A stretch of DNA of 64,000 nucleotides from Verrucolacustris abundans (GCA_965194535.1 OZ239145.1:434001-498000), one strand, 5' to 3'. Numbered from the stretch's first letter, positions 33,789 through 42,312 are shown. Program-made: numbers and translations. The notes: generated from the sequence alone by a model not told the origin.

Positions 33789-35914
33789 GCGTTGACGGAG
33801 CGGACGGGATTGGGAATGGGACGAAGGGCGGGAGTGATCTGAGGAATGTCGCAAGAGTTTGGGTTGTAGCGCAGAAGAAACTCGTCTTGGACACGGCGGG
33901 CGGGGGTGTTTTCGGGAAGAGGGGCACGGGTGGAGAGGCCATTCTGGCCCAAAATTCGGGCTTTCCGATTATCGCTTGAATAAGCGGGAACAATAATCTC
34001 GAGGAATTGGCGACGGAGTTCCGGGTCGAGAATAGGGAAGACCACCTCAACACGGCGATGGAGGTTGCGGGGCATGAGATCGGCGCTGCCTAGGAAAACG
34101 AGTGGATCCCCCCCATTGGTGAAGACATAGATGCGGCTATGTTCGAGGAAACGATCCACGATGCTTCGGACTTGGATGTTTTCGCTCAATCCGGGGACAC
34201 CGGGGCGGAGGCAGCAGATCCCGCGTACGAGGAGTTGGATGGAGACTCCTTCCTGAGAGCTGGCGTACAGAGATTGAATGATCTCAGGGTCGACGAGGGC
34301 GTTGGCTTTGATAAAGATTCCGGAAGGGCGGCCGGCACGGTGGTGGGCTGATTCCCGATGGATGAGTTCGAGGAGGCGGGGGGCAAAATTAAAGGGGGCG
34401 ACGAGGAGTTCGTCGAAGTGGGCGGTTTCCGACATTCCCGTGAGGACGTTGAAGAGAGAGGCGACTTCGGAGGTCAGGGCGGGGCGACAGGTGAGTAAGC
34501 TGAAGTCGGTGTAGAAGCGTGCGGTACGGGGATGATAGTTTCCTGTACCGAGGTGCAGATAGGATTGGAGATGGCTCTCTTCCCGACGGACGATGAGGAG
34601 GACTTTGCAGTGGGTTTTTAAGCCGACCAAGCCATAGACGACGTGGATGCCGGCCTCCTCCATCTTGCGAGCCCAAGCGATGTTATTGGCCTCGTCGAAG
34701 CGGGCTTTCAGCTCCACGAGAATCGTAACCTGCTTTTCGTTGCGGGCGGCGGTGATGAGGGCGTTGAGGAGGGGGGAGTCCCCGCTGGTCCGATAGAGGG
34801 TCATCTTGATCGCGAGGACTTGAGGATCGACGGCAGCCTGTTCGAGAAGAGAGATGATGGGTTGAAAACTTTCGTAGGGATGGTGCAGGAGGATGTCGTT
34901 TTGGCGGATTGCCTCAAAGCTGCGCCCAGGGGATTGAAGCGGGGGTGGGAGGGAGGGGGTGAAGAGGGGATCGTGGAGGTGGGGCAGGCCGCGGCCTGAC
35001 TCGGTAAGAGCGAACAGCTGAGTCAGATTGACGGGTCCCGTGACACGATAAACGTCTTCGTGCGTGAGCTCGAGATGACCTAGGAGGTAGGTTTCGATTT
35101 CGACAGGGCAATCTTGTGTGAGTTCGAGGCGAACGGCGGCTCCTCGATTTCTCTTTTGGAGTTCTTCCTCGATCGTGAGGAGGAGGTTGTGGGCTTCCTC
35201 TTCGTCGATATAAAGCTCGCTGTTTCGGGTGATCCGCGTGGGCCAGGCACCGTGGATTTTCATGCCTGGGAAAACCTCGGAGACGAAGTGGCGGACCAGT
35301 TCAGAGAGAAGGATGAACTCCCGTGGGTTGGAGCTGTCTCTAGGGAGGGGAATCAGGCGGGGAATGCCACGGGGAATCTGGACGAAGGCGTGGCGGGTGG
35401 TTTCCTGGTGGCCGGGTTTCGAGTAAAGAATGACAAGGTTGACCGATTTATTGAGAAGTTGGGGAAAGGGGTGACTGGGGTCGACGGCGAGGGGGGTAAG
35501 GATGGGGAGAATATCGCGTTGGAACTGTTCGCGAGCCCAGGCGATCTGGGTTTCGTTCAACTGCTGAATCGGGCGGAGGTGAATGCCCTCTTGGGCAAGG
35601 GCGGGGAGGAGTGTTTCGTGAAGGAGTTGGTACTGGTCGGCAACCATGCGGAGGACTCGGGTGCGAATGGCGGATAGAACTTCCGGGGGGCGGAGACCAT
35701 CAGGACCATGAACATCACTTCGGTTTTCGACGAGTTGTTTGAGGGCGGCGACGCGGATTTCGAAGAACTCGTCCAGATTCGAACTGACGATGGTGAGGAA
35801 TTTGAGCCGTTCGAGGAGGGGCTGGGTCGGGTCTTGCGCCTCTTCGAGAACGCGCTGATTAAACTCCAGCCAGCTGAGTTCACGATTCAGGTAAGAAGAT
35901 GAATCCAAGGACAT
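33785..35914 (-). CDS. ppk1: Polyphosphate kinase 1
   Basis: Makes inorganic polyphosphate from ATP. The 709-residue protein starts with the PPK1 N-terminal domain (NRELSWLEFNQRVLEEA), continues with the head domain, and has the catalytic PLD-like pair: LKTHCKVLLIVRRE (phosphorylated His) and later SADLMPRNLHRRVEVVFPI. The ITILVELKARFDEANNI segment is also present. Length and order are typical. Monocistronic; convergent with the DRTGG gene. Confidence 0.97.
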   Translation of the reverse strand: MSLDSSSYLNRELSWLEFNQRVLEEAQDPTQPLLERLKFLTIVSSNLDEFFEIRVAALKQLVENRSDVHGPDGLRPPEVLSAIRTRVLRMVADQYQLLHETLLPALAQEGIHLRPIQQLNETQIAWAREQFQRDILPILTPLAVDPSHPFPQLLNKSVNLVILYSKPGHQETTRHAFVQIPRGIPRLIPLPRDSSNPREFILLSELVRHFVSEVFPGMKIHGAWPTRITRNSELYIDEEEAHNLLLTIEEELQKRNRGAAVRLELTQDCPVEIETYLLGHLELTHEDVYRVTGPVNLTQLFALTESGRGLPHLHDPLFTPSLPPPLQSPGRSFEAIRQNDILLHHPYESFQPIISLLEQAAVDPQVLAIKMTLYRTSGDSPLLNALITAARNEKQVTILVELKARFDEANNIAWARKMEEAGIHVVYGLVGLKTHCKVLLIVRREESHLQSYLHLGTGNYHPRTARFYTDFSLLTCRPALTSEVASLFNVLTGMSETAHFDELLVAPFNFAPRLLELIHRESAHHRAGRPSGIFIKANALVDPEIIQSLYASSQEGVSIQLLVRGICCLRPGVPGLSENIQVRSIVDRFLEHSRIYVFTNGGDPLVFLGSADLMPRNLHRRVEVVFPILDPELRRQFLEIIVPAYSSDNRKARILGQNGLSTRAPLPENTPARRVQDEFLLRYNPNSCDIPQITPALRPIPNPVRSVNA

Positions 35915-36041
35915 GAAGACATAATATCAGAAAATGCAGTTCTGGGCGAGATCGAAGCCCAAATTCGAGGAATGATTCCAGTTACGAAATACCGCTGTAT
36001 ATCATTCGTACACAGCTAGATCGATGGATTAAGTCTGTAAG

Positions 36042-36992
36042 TCAAAGCTGGGGAAGCAGGTGACCGCGGGAGAAGGTAACGATCGATTGATCGGATGATT
36101 CGTACCATTGAACGGGGGGATGGGTTTTGGTGCGAAGGTTCTGACCGGCGAGGAGGGCGTGAAGAACGCCGACTCCATCGAAGTAAAACCCGTTCTGATT
36201 CGTGCCCAGGTGCCGGAAAAATTCGGGGAGTGCTTCGGTGGAGGCAAGGGTCCACAACTTTTTTTCCCATCGCGAGACTTGAGCTTGAACTTTTTTGTCT
36301 GCGGCAAAGGGGTGTTGAAAGCGCGGACCGACATGGCATCCGTCGATACTTGCGACCACGGCTGTATCCGATTCCTGACTGATCTTTGCCAAGCCCCGAG
36401 CAAAAGCTGTTTCAGCTGAATTGGAGGATGGAGGGGTGCCCGTCTCGACAGCACTCTGAAAGCCTCCGCATAGGATGGGTAGGATGGTGAAGGAGTGGCC
36501 TGGAAAAAAGAGATCGCGAAGGGCTTGCAGCCAGATGACAACAAACTCGATTGAGTGTTCTCCTTGGAATCCACGCGTTTCCTGGTCGACAGGAAAAGGG
36601 CAGGAACCCGAAAGAGAGGAGAAAAGATCGCGATCAGGCAGGATTTGCCCCAATGCCGAACGAAACCCCAAAGGATGGCATGCTATTTCTGCAGGGCATT
36701 TGTGGCCGACACCCAGAATCACTACACGAGAGGGGAACCAGTTTGCGTCGCGCCAAAGCGCGTAGGTTTGGGCGTATAGATTGAAGTTCACCCGAAAATC
36801 GATATGGGGAACGATCGGATAACGGAGGTCGTTAGCACTCTTTTTGACAGGGGATACTTTTTCCAGAGCCTTCGAAAAGGTTTGGAGAATCTCCTTTGGA
36901 TCGGCTGGGTAGCACGAACCTGCGCAACGCGCCTGCAGTTGTGTGGGAGCGGGGGTCAGGCCTTCGGAAGCAGGGCTTCGACAGCGGCCCAA
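36042..36992 (-). CDS. Memo-family (AmmeMemoRadiSam B-like) protein
   Basis: MEMO1-like protein of 316 residues whose biochemical role in bacteria is unsettled. Motifs in order: AGSCYPADP (family AGxFYPxxP), VPHIDFRVN (family PHAGY), LGVGHKCP (family LGPSH), GEHSIEF, TILPILCGGF, and ASIDGCHVGPRF (family SSDFCHWG). The region that carries a conserved Cys in human MEMO1 (CGRHPIGVLL) reads FYFDGVGVLHAL, so that Cys is absent. The only nearby start is TTG, 37 bp inside the sod gene; the start is uncertain. No radical-SAM or AMMECR1 partner is nearby. Confidence 0.82.
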   Translation of the reverse strand: MGRCRSPASEGLTPAPTQLQARCAGSCYPADPKEILQTFSKALEKVSPVKKSANDLRYPIVPHIDFRVNFNLYAQTYALWRDANWFPSRVVILGVGHKCPAEIACHPLGFRSALGQILPDRDLFSSLSGSCPFPVDQETRGFQGEHSIEFVVIWLQALRDLFFPGHSFTILPILCGGFQSAVETGTPPSSNSAETAFARGLAKISQESDTAVVASIDGCHVGPRFQHPFAADKKVQAQVSRWEKKLWTLASTEALPEFFRHLGTNQNGFYFDGVGVLHALLAGQNLRTKTHPPVQWYESSDQSIVTFSRGHLLPQL

Positions 36993-37570
36993 TCGACAAA
37001 GTTCATAAACTCATCGATGTAACCACCGCGGTTGGTCAGGAAGTCGGCATAGTAGGCGTGTTCGTACACGTCGAGGCCGAGGATGGGAGTCACACCCCAA
37101 ACGGGATAACTGTTCTGGGCATCTCCGATATAGTTGAAGAGTTTTTTCGTGCCGTGATCGTATCCAGTCCAGGCCCAACCGCGGGCGGCGATCCCGGTGG
37201 CCTTGAGGTCTTTCTTATAGTTCTCGAAGGAGCCGAAGTCCTGATCGATATGCTTGAGAATAAGATCCGACGGTTTTCCATTTCCGCCCAGGATGGAGAA
37301 GTAAAGTTCGTGGTTTTTGAGACCACCAATTGCAAAGGTGAAGTCCACCTTGAGGGCGCGGACGGAGGAGTAGATCTGGTTGGCCACGGCGGGGTTGGTG
37401 GGGTCGGGAGTGCCCATTTTTTCCAGTTCGGCGAGGATGCCATTGCTCTTGTTGACGTAGCCGGTGTAGAGCTTGAGATGCTCCTCATGAGTTTTATCGG
37501 AAATTTTGCCTGTTTTTCCCTTCACTTTTGCGAGTAGGGATTCTTGTTGGTTCGAATAGGTATAAGACAT
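36956..37570 (-). CDS. sod: Fe/Mn superoxide dismutase
   Basis: Removes superoxide. The 204-residue protein carries the four metal ligands expected for the iron/manganese family: His28, His87 (in NHELYF), Asp167 and His171 (in LDVYEHAYY). The usual DxWEHAYY reads DVYEHAYY, with Tyr in place of Trp. No signal peptide is seen, so it is cytoplasmic. Metal preference cannot be told from sequence. The 3' end overlaps the Memo-family gene. Confidence 0.93.
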   Translation of the reverse strand: MSYTYSNQQESLLAKVKGKTGKISDKTHEEHLKLYTGYVNKSNGILAELEKMGTPDPTNPAVANQIYSSVRALKVDFTFAIGGLKNHELYFSILGGNGKPSDLILKHIDQDFGSFENYKKDLKATGIAARGWAWTGYDHGTKKLFNYIGDAQNSYPVWGVTPILGLDVYEHAYYADFLTNRGGYIDEFMNFVDWAAVEALLPKA

Positions 37571-37625
37571 AAGTGGAGTATCTCGTAGAGCAGGGGTGGC
37601 GTCAAACCCAGCAGATGAAACAAGC

Positions 37626-37805
37626 TTACGATTTTTTGGGCATGATGATCCAAAGGATCAGGTAAAAAATGGCGCCCGAGAACGCAGTGAAGACGGTTAG
37701 AACGCTGTAGAGAATTCGCACGAGGGTAGGGTCCCAGCCCAGCCATTCGGCCAAGCCACCACAGACGCCCCCAATCATACGATTGTTCGATAAGGTCAAG
37801 GCCAT
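37626..37805 (-). CDS. PspC domain protein
   Basis: A 59-residue membrane protein made of a single PspC domain: MALTLSNNRMIGGVCGGLAE, then WLGWDPTLVRILYSVL and a hydrophobic stretch ending in LWIIMPKK. The GGVCGGLAEWLGWDPTLVR signature is strong. PspC domains take part in envelope-stress sensing in the Psp system, but no pspA or pspB is nearby. It is divergent from the NusG-like gene. Confidence 0.9.
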   Translation of the reverse strand: MALTLSNNRMIGGVCGGLAEWLGWDPTLVRILYSVLTVFTAFSGAIFYLILWIIMPKKS

Positions 37806-37890
37806 GAGATTTCGTACTCCAGAGCTGGAGGGGTGTCGAGAGGAACTGTTTTAGCCGTGAGTTTAAGATTTTTTTTGGCAGAGTAGTGAA

Positions 37891-38511
37891 ATGAGGATGA
37901 GTCCAGAGAATCCGACCGAATCTCTGCACTTTGAGCCCTCGCAGATGGAGGAGGGTGGAGGTCTGGATTTGCGCTGGTTTTGTTTGCGGGTGGCACCCAA
38001 GCAGGAGCACGTGGCTATCGCCCACCTGCGCAAGGTGTATAAGGTGGAGGTGTTCTGCCCGAGACTCCGATTTCAAAAGGCGACGAGGACGGGTCGGCGT
38101 TGGTATGTGGAAGCTCTTTTCCCATCTTACCTTTTTGGAAAGTTCGACTACCTAACCCAGCATCGAGCGGTGCACTACTGTCCTGGAGTCAGCTCGATCG
38201 TACATTTTGGAGGAAAGGTGATTCCCGTGCCTTGGCAGGCGATTCAAGATCTTCTGGTTGCGGTGCCTGAGGGGGCGGGGGAGACGATCACGATTCAGCC
38301 GGAAGTAAATTTGGGGCAGGAGGTCCAAGTGGTGGAGGGCGCATTTGCGGGGTTACGGGCGGTGGTGACGCGGGTGATGCCGGCGCGTCAACGGGTCGCA
38401 GTGCTTCTAGAGTTTTTGGGGCGTATGTCGGAAACGGAGGTGCCGATCGGAAGCGTGTTATCGGCGGCGCGACATCCGATGGAGGGGGTGCCTAAGGGTG
38501 CGCGGAGGTAG
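37891..38511 (+). CDS. NusG/RfaH-like transcription antitermination factor
   Basis: Specialised NusG paralogue of 206 residues. The NGN domain runs from about residue 28 (WFCLRVAPKQEHVAIAHLR) through EVFCPRL, FPSYLFGKFD and the PGVSSIVHFGGK...VP segment, which is the RfaH/UpxY-like form. The C-terminal KOW motif is GQEVQVVEGAFAGLRAVV. A 25-residue acidic N-terminal tail is extra. It is 60 bp upstream of rmlA, which fits control of surface polysaccharide genes, yet no polysaccharide operon follows. Confidence 0.88.
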   Translation: MRMSPENPTESLHFEPSQMEEGGGLDLRWFCLRVAPKQEHVAIAHLRKVYKVEVFCPRLRFQKATRTGRRWYVEALFPSYLFGKFDYLTQHRAVHYCPGVSSIVHFGGKVIPVPWQAIQDLLVAVPEGAGETITIQPEVNLGQEVQVVEGAFAGLRAVVTRVMPARQRVAVLLEFLGRMSETEVPIGSVLSAARHPMEGVPKGARR

Positions 38512-38571
38512 AGGTGCTGGGCGTAACCGATCTTGGCTACGGACGGTTTTTGCGGGAGATTAGAGGTAGAT

Positions 38572-39444
38572 ATGAATCGTAAAGGCATTCTATTGGCGGG
38601 GGGGACTGGCACGCGGCTGTGGCCGTTGACGCGGGCGGTGTCCAAACAGCTTCTACCGCTGTACGACAAGCCGATGGTCTACTATCCGCTTTCCGTGCTG
38701 ATGCTGGCGGGGATTCGAGAGATTCTTCTGATTTCGACACCGCAGGATCTGCCTCTTTTTAAGCTTCTGTTAGGAGATGGAAAGAGTTTGGGGTTGAAGT
38801 TGAGTTATGCGGAGCAGCCTAAGCCCGAAGGATTGGCACAGGCGTATCAGATCGGGGCAAAATTTGTGGGGAGTGATCCGTCGTGCCTCATTTTGGGGGA
38901 TAATTTTTTTTATGGGGCGGAGTTGGGGAAATTACTGGCCTCAGCCCAAGCGAGAGAGAAGGGGGCGACGATTTTTGCGTATCAGGTGGCGGATCCGTCG
39001 TCGTACGGGGTGTTGACGTTTGATGAGCAGTCGCGGATCACCTCGATTGAGGAAAAGCCAGCGAAGCCGAAGTCGCACTGGGGAAATTGTGGGCTTTATT
39101 TCTACGATGGGCGGGCGGTGGAATTTGTGCGGGGATTAAAACCTTCGGCTAGGGGGGAGTTGGAGATTACGGATTTGAGCCGGTGCTATATGAGGGACAA
39201 CACACTGCATGGGGAGAAGTTTGGGCGGGGATCAGCTTGGTTAGATACAGGGACAGCGGATGGGTTATTACAGGCGGCTCAGTTTGTGCAGACAGTGCAG
39301 ACCCGAACGGGATTACTGATCGGATCACCTGAGGAGGTGGCCTTTCGGAAGGGATGGATTGGGGCAAAGGAGTTACGGGGATTAGCGGATGCCATTGGTA
39401 AAAATGCTTATGCGGAGACGTTGAGGCAGATTGCGGGGGAGTAG
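38572..39444 (+). CDS. rmlA: Glucose-1-phosphate thymidylyltransferase
   Basis: Makes dTDP-glucose for dTDP-rhamnose and related sugars. The 290-residue protein starts KGILLAGGTGTRLWPLT, has KQLLPLYDKPMVYYPLS, GLAQAYQIG, LGDNFFYG, the EEKPAKPKS sequence, and WLDTGTADGLLQAAQFV near the end. This is the RmlA pattern, not GalU or GlmU. rmlB, rmlC and rmlD are absent here. An AGAGGTAG site precedes the ATG. Followed at 18 bp by an FmdB-like gene. Confidence 0.95.
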   Translation: MNRKGILLAGGTGTRLWPLTRAVSKQLLPLYDKPMVYYPLSVLMLAGIREILLISTPQDLPLFKLLLGDGKSLGLKLSYAEQPKPEGLAQAYQIGAKFVGSDPSCLILGDNFFYGAELGKLLASAQAREKGATIFAYQVADPSSYGVLTFDEQSRITSIEEKPAKPKSHWGNCGLYFYDGRAVEFVRGLKPSARGELEITDLSRCYMRDNTLHGEKFGRGSAWLDTGTADGLLQAAQFVQTVQTRTGLLIGSPEEVAFRKGWIGAKELRGLADAIGKNAYAETLRQIAGE

Positions 39445-39462
39445 GGACCGAGGCGGAGGGCG

Positions 39463-40035
39463 ATGCCGATTTACGAATTTTACAGTCCGGACAGTCATCG
39501 GATTTACAGTTTTTTGGCCAAGAGATTCCTGAAGGAGGGTGAGGTGCCGATTTGTCCAGATGGGCCCAAGAATCGAATGGAGAAGGTGGTTTCGGCTTTT
39601 GCGTTTACGGGAAAGGCGAAGGAGATGGTGAAGAAGGAGGGGGAGAGTGGGGCTGAGATGGATCCTCGAATGGAGAGGGAGATGATGAAGATGGCGGATG
39701 AGTTTTCAAAAATGGACGAGAGTAATCCGGATCCGCGGGTGTTGGGCAAGATGATGCGGAGAATGATGGAGGCTAGTGGTCAGAAGTTGCCAGGGGAGAT
39801 GGGAGAGATGTTGCAGAGGTTGGAAAAAGGGGAGAATCCGGACAAGTTGGAGGAGGAGTATGGGGATGTGATGGAGAAGATGGATGGGATAGAGGGGTTG
39901 GTTGGGGAGAAAGGGGAAGATTGGAAGATGCGGTTGCGGAGAAGAGTGCCGCCTCGCAGGGATCCGAAGTTGTATGAGTTGCAGGATTATGTACGGGCAA
40001 AAAAAGGCGTTCGAAAAGTGAGGCAAAAGGCTTGA
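39463..40035 (+). CDS. FmdB-like protein lacking most zinc-ribbon cysteines
   Basis: A 190-residue protein whose first 50 residues resemble the FmdB zinc ribbon (MPIYEF at the start, later ICPDGPKNRMEKVVSAFAF like CPxCGSxxLERxxSxFxF). The first CxxC is replaced by SPDS and only one Cys of the second pair remains, so zinc binding is unlikely. The rest (about 60-165) is charged, Met/Glu/Lys-rich and predicted helical, and the C-terminus is basic. GGCGGAGGG precedes the ATG. Function unknown. Confidence 0.6.
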   Translation: MPIYEFYSPDSHRIYSFLAKRFLKEGEVPICPDGPKNRMEKVVSAFAFTGKAKEMVKKEGESGAEMDPRMEREMMKMADEFSKMDESNPDPRVLGKMMRRMMEASGQKLPGEMGEMLQRLEKGENPDKLEEEYGDVMEKMDGIEGLVGEKGEDWKMRLRRRVPPRRDPKLYELQDYVRAKKGVRKVRQKA

Positions 40036-40067
40036 GTTGCGGGCAAGAAAGAGGGAGAAAGAAAACG

Positions 40068-40451
40068 ATGGCCACAAAGGGACAAGAGGAGAAGGGCCTG
40101 TGGGTGAGTGTGGATCGTGTGGAGTATGTGGTGGGGGCATCTGGCCCGCCGGATCGACCGCATCAGTTTGTTTACTTTGTGACCATTCATAATGACAGTC
40201 CCCGTGCGGTTACGATTATGGGGAGGAAGTGGGTGGTGACAAATGCGCAGGGGCATCGTTTGGTGATTGAGGGGGATGGGGTGGTGGGGCAGTTCCCGCG
40301 ATTGGCGCCTGGGGAGCAGTTTCACTACAACAGCTATCATTTGGTGGATTCGGATAGTGAGGCAGAGGGGGCGTATTTGGGAAAAGATGAAAAGGGGGAA
40401 GGGTTGGTCGTGCGTATTCCCGCGTTTCGGTTAGACCTACCGATAGCATGA
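40068..40451 (+). CDS. apaG: ApaG/DUF525 domain protein
   Basis: Small beta-sandwich protein, 127 residues, linked in enterobacteria to Co2+/Mg2+ handling and diadenosine tetraphosphate levels. Motifs: FVYFVTIHNDSPRAVTIMGRKW, GVVGQFPRLAPGEQFHY and a final VRIPAFRLDLP. The ATG follows AGAGGGAGAAAG at a good distance; a TTG 12 codons upstream is less likely. Its stop overlaps the proC start by 4 bp (ATGA). Confidence 0.92.
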   Translation: MATKGQEEKGLWVSVDRVEYVVGASGPPDRPHQFVYFVTIHNDSPRAVTIMGRKWVVTNAQGHRLVIEGDGVVGQFPRLAPGEQFHYNSYHLVDSDSEAEGAYLGKDEKGEGLVVRIPAFRLDLPIA

Positions 40452-41245
40452 AATTAGCGATGATCGGCGCGGGGCGAATGGGGGGAACCATTTTGCGAAT
40501 GTTAAAGGGGGCTGGGTCGTGGAGTTTGGAAGCGTGCGAACCGGATTCCAAGGGAAGAGAAGCATTAAGCAAAGAGATGGGAAAAGGTGTGAAATTTGTG
40601 GAGAAGGTGGAGGAGTTGGGGGACGCGGAGGTGATTTTATTGGCGGTGAAGCCAGCGATGTTGGAAAAGGTTGTGGGGTGGTTGCGGGGGAGAAAAGATT
40701 CGTATTTGCTGATTTCCATCTTGGCTGGTGTGACGACGGAGAAGTTGTCGAAGGAGGCGGGAAGCAAGGCGAGAGTGGTTCGGGCGATGCCGAATCAGGC
40801 GTTGCGGGTGGGTGAAGGTTTGACGGCGTTGTGCGAGGGACCGGGGTCGAAGAAAGAAGATCTCGGGGTGGCACGGAAAATCTTTGCATTGGGAGGTACG
40901 GTGTTGGAGATCGGAGAGGAGCAGATGGATGTGGTGACCGCGTTGAGCGGGTCGGGCCCTGCGTTCATGGCGAAGTGGGTGGAGGAGTTAGAAAAAGCGG
41001 CGGTACGGGCTGGGTTGGATTCGAAAGTAGCGGGGGAGTTAGCAGCGAGAACGATGTTCGGGACGGGGGCGCTTTTGGTGAGGGAGGGAATTAAGCCGAG
41101 TGAACTATGTGCGGCGGTGGCGAGTCCTGGGGGAACGACCGAGGCGGGATTGAAGGTGATGCAGGCAGGGGGGGTTGAGGCTTTGGCGGAAAAGGCGATG
41201 AGTGCTGCAGTGAATAGGGCGAAGGAGCTGTCGAAGGGCGGGTAG
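40448..41245 (+). CDS. proC: Pyrroline-5-carboxylate reductase
   Basis: Last step of proline synthesis. The 265-residue protein has the NADPH-binding MIGAGRMGGTILR, LLAVKPAMLEKV, SILAGVTTEKL, VRAMPNQALRVGEG, the SGSGPAFMAKW motif and the C-terminal signature VASPGGTTEAGLKVM. Length is standard. Translationally coupled to apaG. Confidence 0.97.
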   Translation: MKLAMIGAGRMGGTILRMLKGAGSWSLEACEPDSKGREALSKEMGKGVKFVEKVEELGDAEVILLAVKPAMLEKVVGWLRGRKDSYLLISILAGVTTEKLSKEAGSKARVVRAMPNQALRVGEGLTALCEGPGSKKEDLGVARKIFALGGTVLEIGEEQMDVVTALSGSGPAFMAKWVEELEKAAVRAGLDSKVAGELAARTMFGTGALLVREGIKPSELCAAVASPGGTTEAGLKVMQAGGVEALAEKAMSAAVNRAKELSKGG

Positions 41246-41341
41246 GAGGGTTGAAGCTTCGATAGGAGTTCGGTGGGCAATATTCCTAGAGTTTTTCAAG
41301 CTTTTGGGCGGGAGGAGTTGGGGATATAATTTCTTTTCATT

Positions 41342-41415
41342 CGGGCCGTAGCACAGCTTGGTAGTGCGCTTGTTTCGGGTACAAGAGGTCCCGGGTTCAA
41401 ATCCCGGCGGCCCGA
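41342..41415 (+). tRNA. tRNA-Pro (anticodon CGG)
   Basis: Acceptor CGGGCCG pairs with CGGCCCG, the anticodon stem CTTGT/ACAAG encloses TTCGGGT (CGG anticodon), and T stem CCGGG/CCCGG encloses TTCAAAT. The discriminator is A and CCA is not encoded. Confidence 0.95.
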
Positions 41416-41508
41416 TAATTTTCCGAGGGAAAATTAAGGGGTGCCATTCTCATCCAGCTGGAGGCGAAAAAGGATTGGGCCAGGGGTGGGTGTTCGGGGG
41501 CCAATATA

Positions 41509-41528
41509 CCGGCGGCCCGATGATTTTC
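41509..41528 (+). repeat. Partial copy of the tRNA-Pro 3' end
   Basis: CCGGCGGCCCGATGATTTTC repeats, with one mismatch in 20 bases, the sequence at 41404-41423 that spans the last 12 bases of tRNA-Pro and 8 bases of flank. The copies are 105 bp apart in direct orientation, as left by integration at a tRNA 3' end or by local duplication. No integrase gene is present. Confidence 0.6.
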
Positions 41529-41604
41529 TTGTTGGTGGAAGTACTTCCGAATGACCCCATTCATCAGATTGGTGGGGAACTCCGAATATTCAGACAGCTA
41601 CAAA

Positions 41605-41874
41605 TCAGCGAAACAAATCTGAATGTGTGCCAGTGCGCTCTAAACGTAAATGTTCGGCAGAGGCGGTATAAATCAGAATCCAATCAGGCTCGATATGGAG
41701 ATCACGGCATCCCACAAACTCCCCATGAAGCGGATGGTCTTTGTAGATTGGTGGCAGAGGTGCGGTTTCGATCAAAAGATCAATGACCTTCTTGAGTTTC
41801 GAAAGGTCTTTGCCTCTCTTCTGGGCTCGTTTGACGTCTTTCCTGAATGCTGTGGTGCTACTGACGGATATCAC
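41605..41874 (-). CDS. yafQ: YafQ family mRNA interferase toxin
   Basis: Type II toxin that cuts mRNA on the ribosome. The 89-residue protein has every catalytic residue of E. coli YafQ at a constant offset of three: His47, His60, Asp64, Trp65, His84 and Phe88, within KDHPLHGEF, CRDLHIEPDWILIY and TGTHSDLF. It should therefore be active. The start overlaps the antitoxin stop by 4 bp. Confidence 0.93.
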   Translation of the reverse strand: MISVSSTTAFRKDVKRAQKRGKDLSKLKKVIDLLIETAPLPPIYKDHPLHGEFVGCRDLHIEPDWILIYTASAEHLRLERTGTHSDLFR

Positions 41875-42131
41875 AGGCCAAGGTGACGATAGAGGTGCTT
41901 CTTAGATTCATGGTGCTTCACGCCTTTACCCTTTCGGCTGTCCCGAAGAACTTTGGCGGTTTGCGCGTTGGGCAGCGCCACCGCAAAGGGAAGTCCGCGG
42001 TGGAGCTGGATTTGGTGAAAGAGAAGCTGAATCGCATCCGAAGCGGTCATTCCCAGTGAGGAAAGAATTCTTTCCGCTTGGGTTTTTACGGTAGGGGTGA
42101 TCCGTGCGCGGATGGTGGTGGTTTTCAGCAT
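41871..42131 (-). CDS. dinJ: DinJ/RelB family antitoxin
   Basis: Antitoxin partner of YafQ. The 86-residue protein begins with a ribbon-helix-helix domain (TIRARITPTVKTQAERILSS, then LGMTASDAIQLLFHQI), which binds the operon promoter. The basic C-terminal tail would wrap the toxin. The ATG of MLKTTTIRAR was taken as start; six more codons are possible upstream. First gene of the pair. Confidence 0.9.
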   Translation of the reverse strand: MLKTTTIRARITPTVKTQAERILSSLGMTASDAIQLLFHQIQLHRGLPFAVALPNAQTAKVLRDSRKGKGVKHHESKKHLYRHLGL

Positions 42132-42239
42132 ATGTTTAATGTGGCGCAAATGTAGCTACAAGCAAGTAGTTGTTTTGCTATACGTATATTTTGGCTGCCT
42201 CTGAGATAACGGCCACTAAAGAGTCACAGATGTTTCCTT

Positions 42240-42312
42240 ACCGTTCTGAAGGAATTAGCGACCCTATGCGGATAGGGGAAGTCGGGTGGCTAACCCGACC
42301 TTTCTGAAGGGT
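42240..42312. repeat. Structured intergenic segment with two hairpins between short direct repeats
   Basis: Two perfect 6-bp stems, CCCTAT/ATAGGG (42262-42277) and GTCGGG/CCCGAC (42281-42299), lie between two copies of TTCTGAAGG. It falls in the 228-bp gap between the antitoxin and the DUF4019 gene. It could be a small palindromic repeat or a transcription stop region for neither neighbour in particular. Confidence 0.4.

Noticed and set aside
41342..42149. Integrated prophage or genomic island at tRNA-Pro
   Set aside because: Only a 105-bp repeat spacing and a toxin-antitoxin pair are seen; no integrase, phage or transfer genes.
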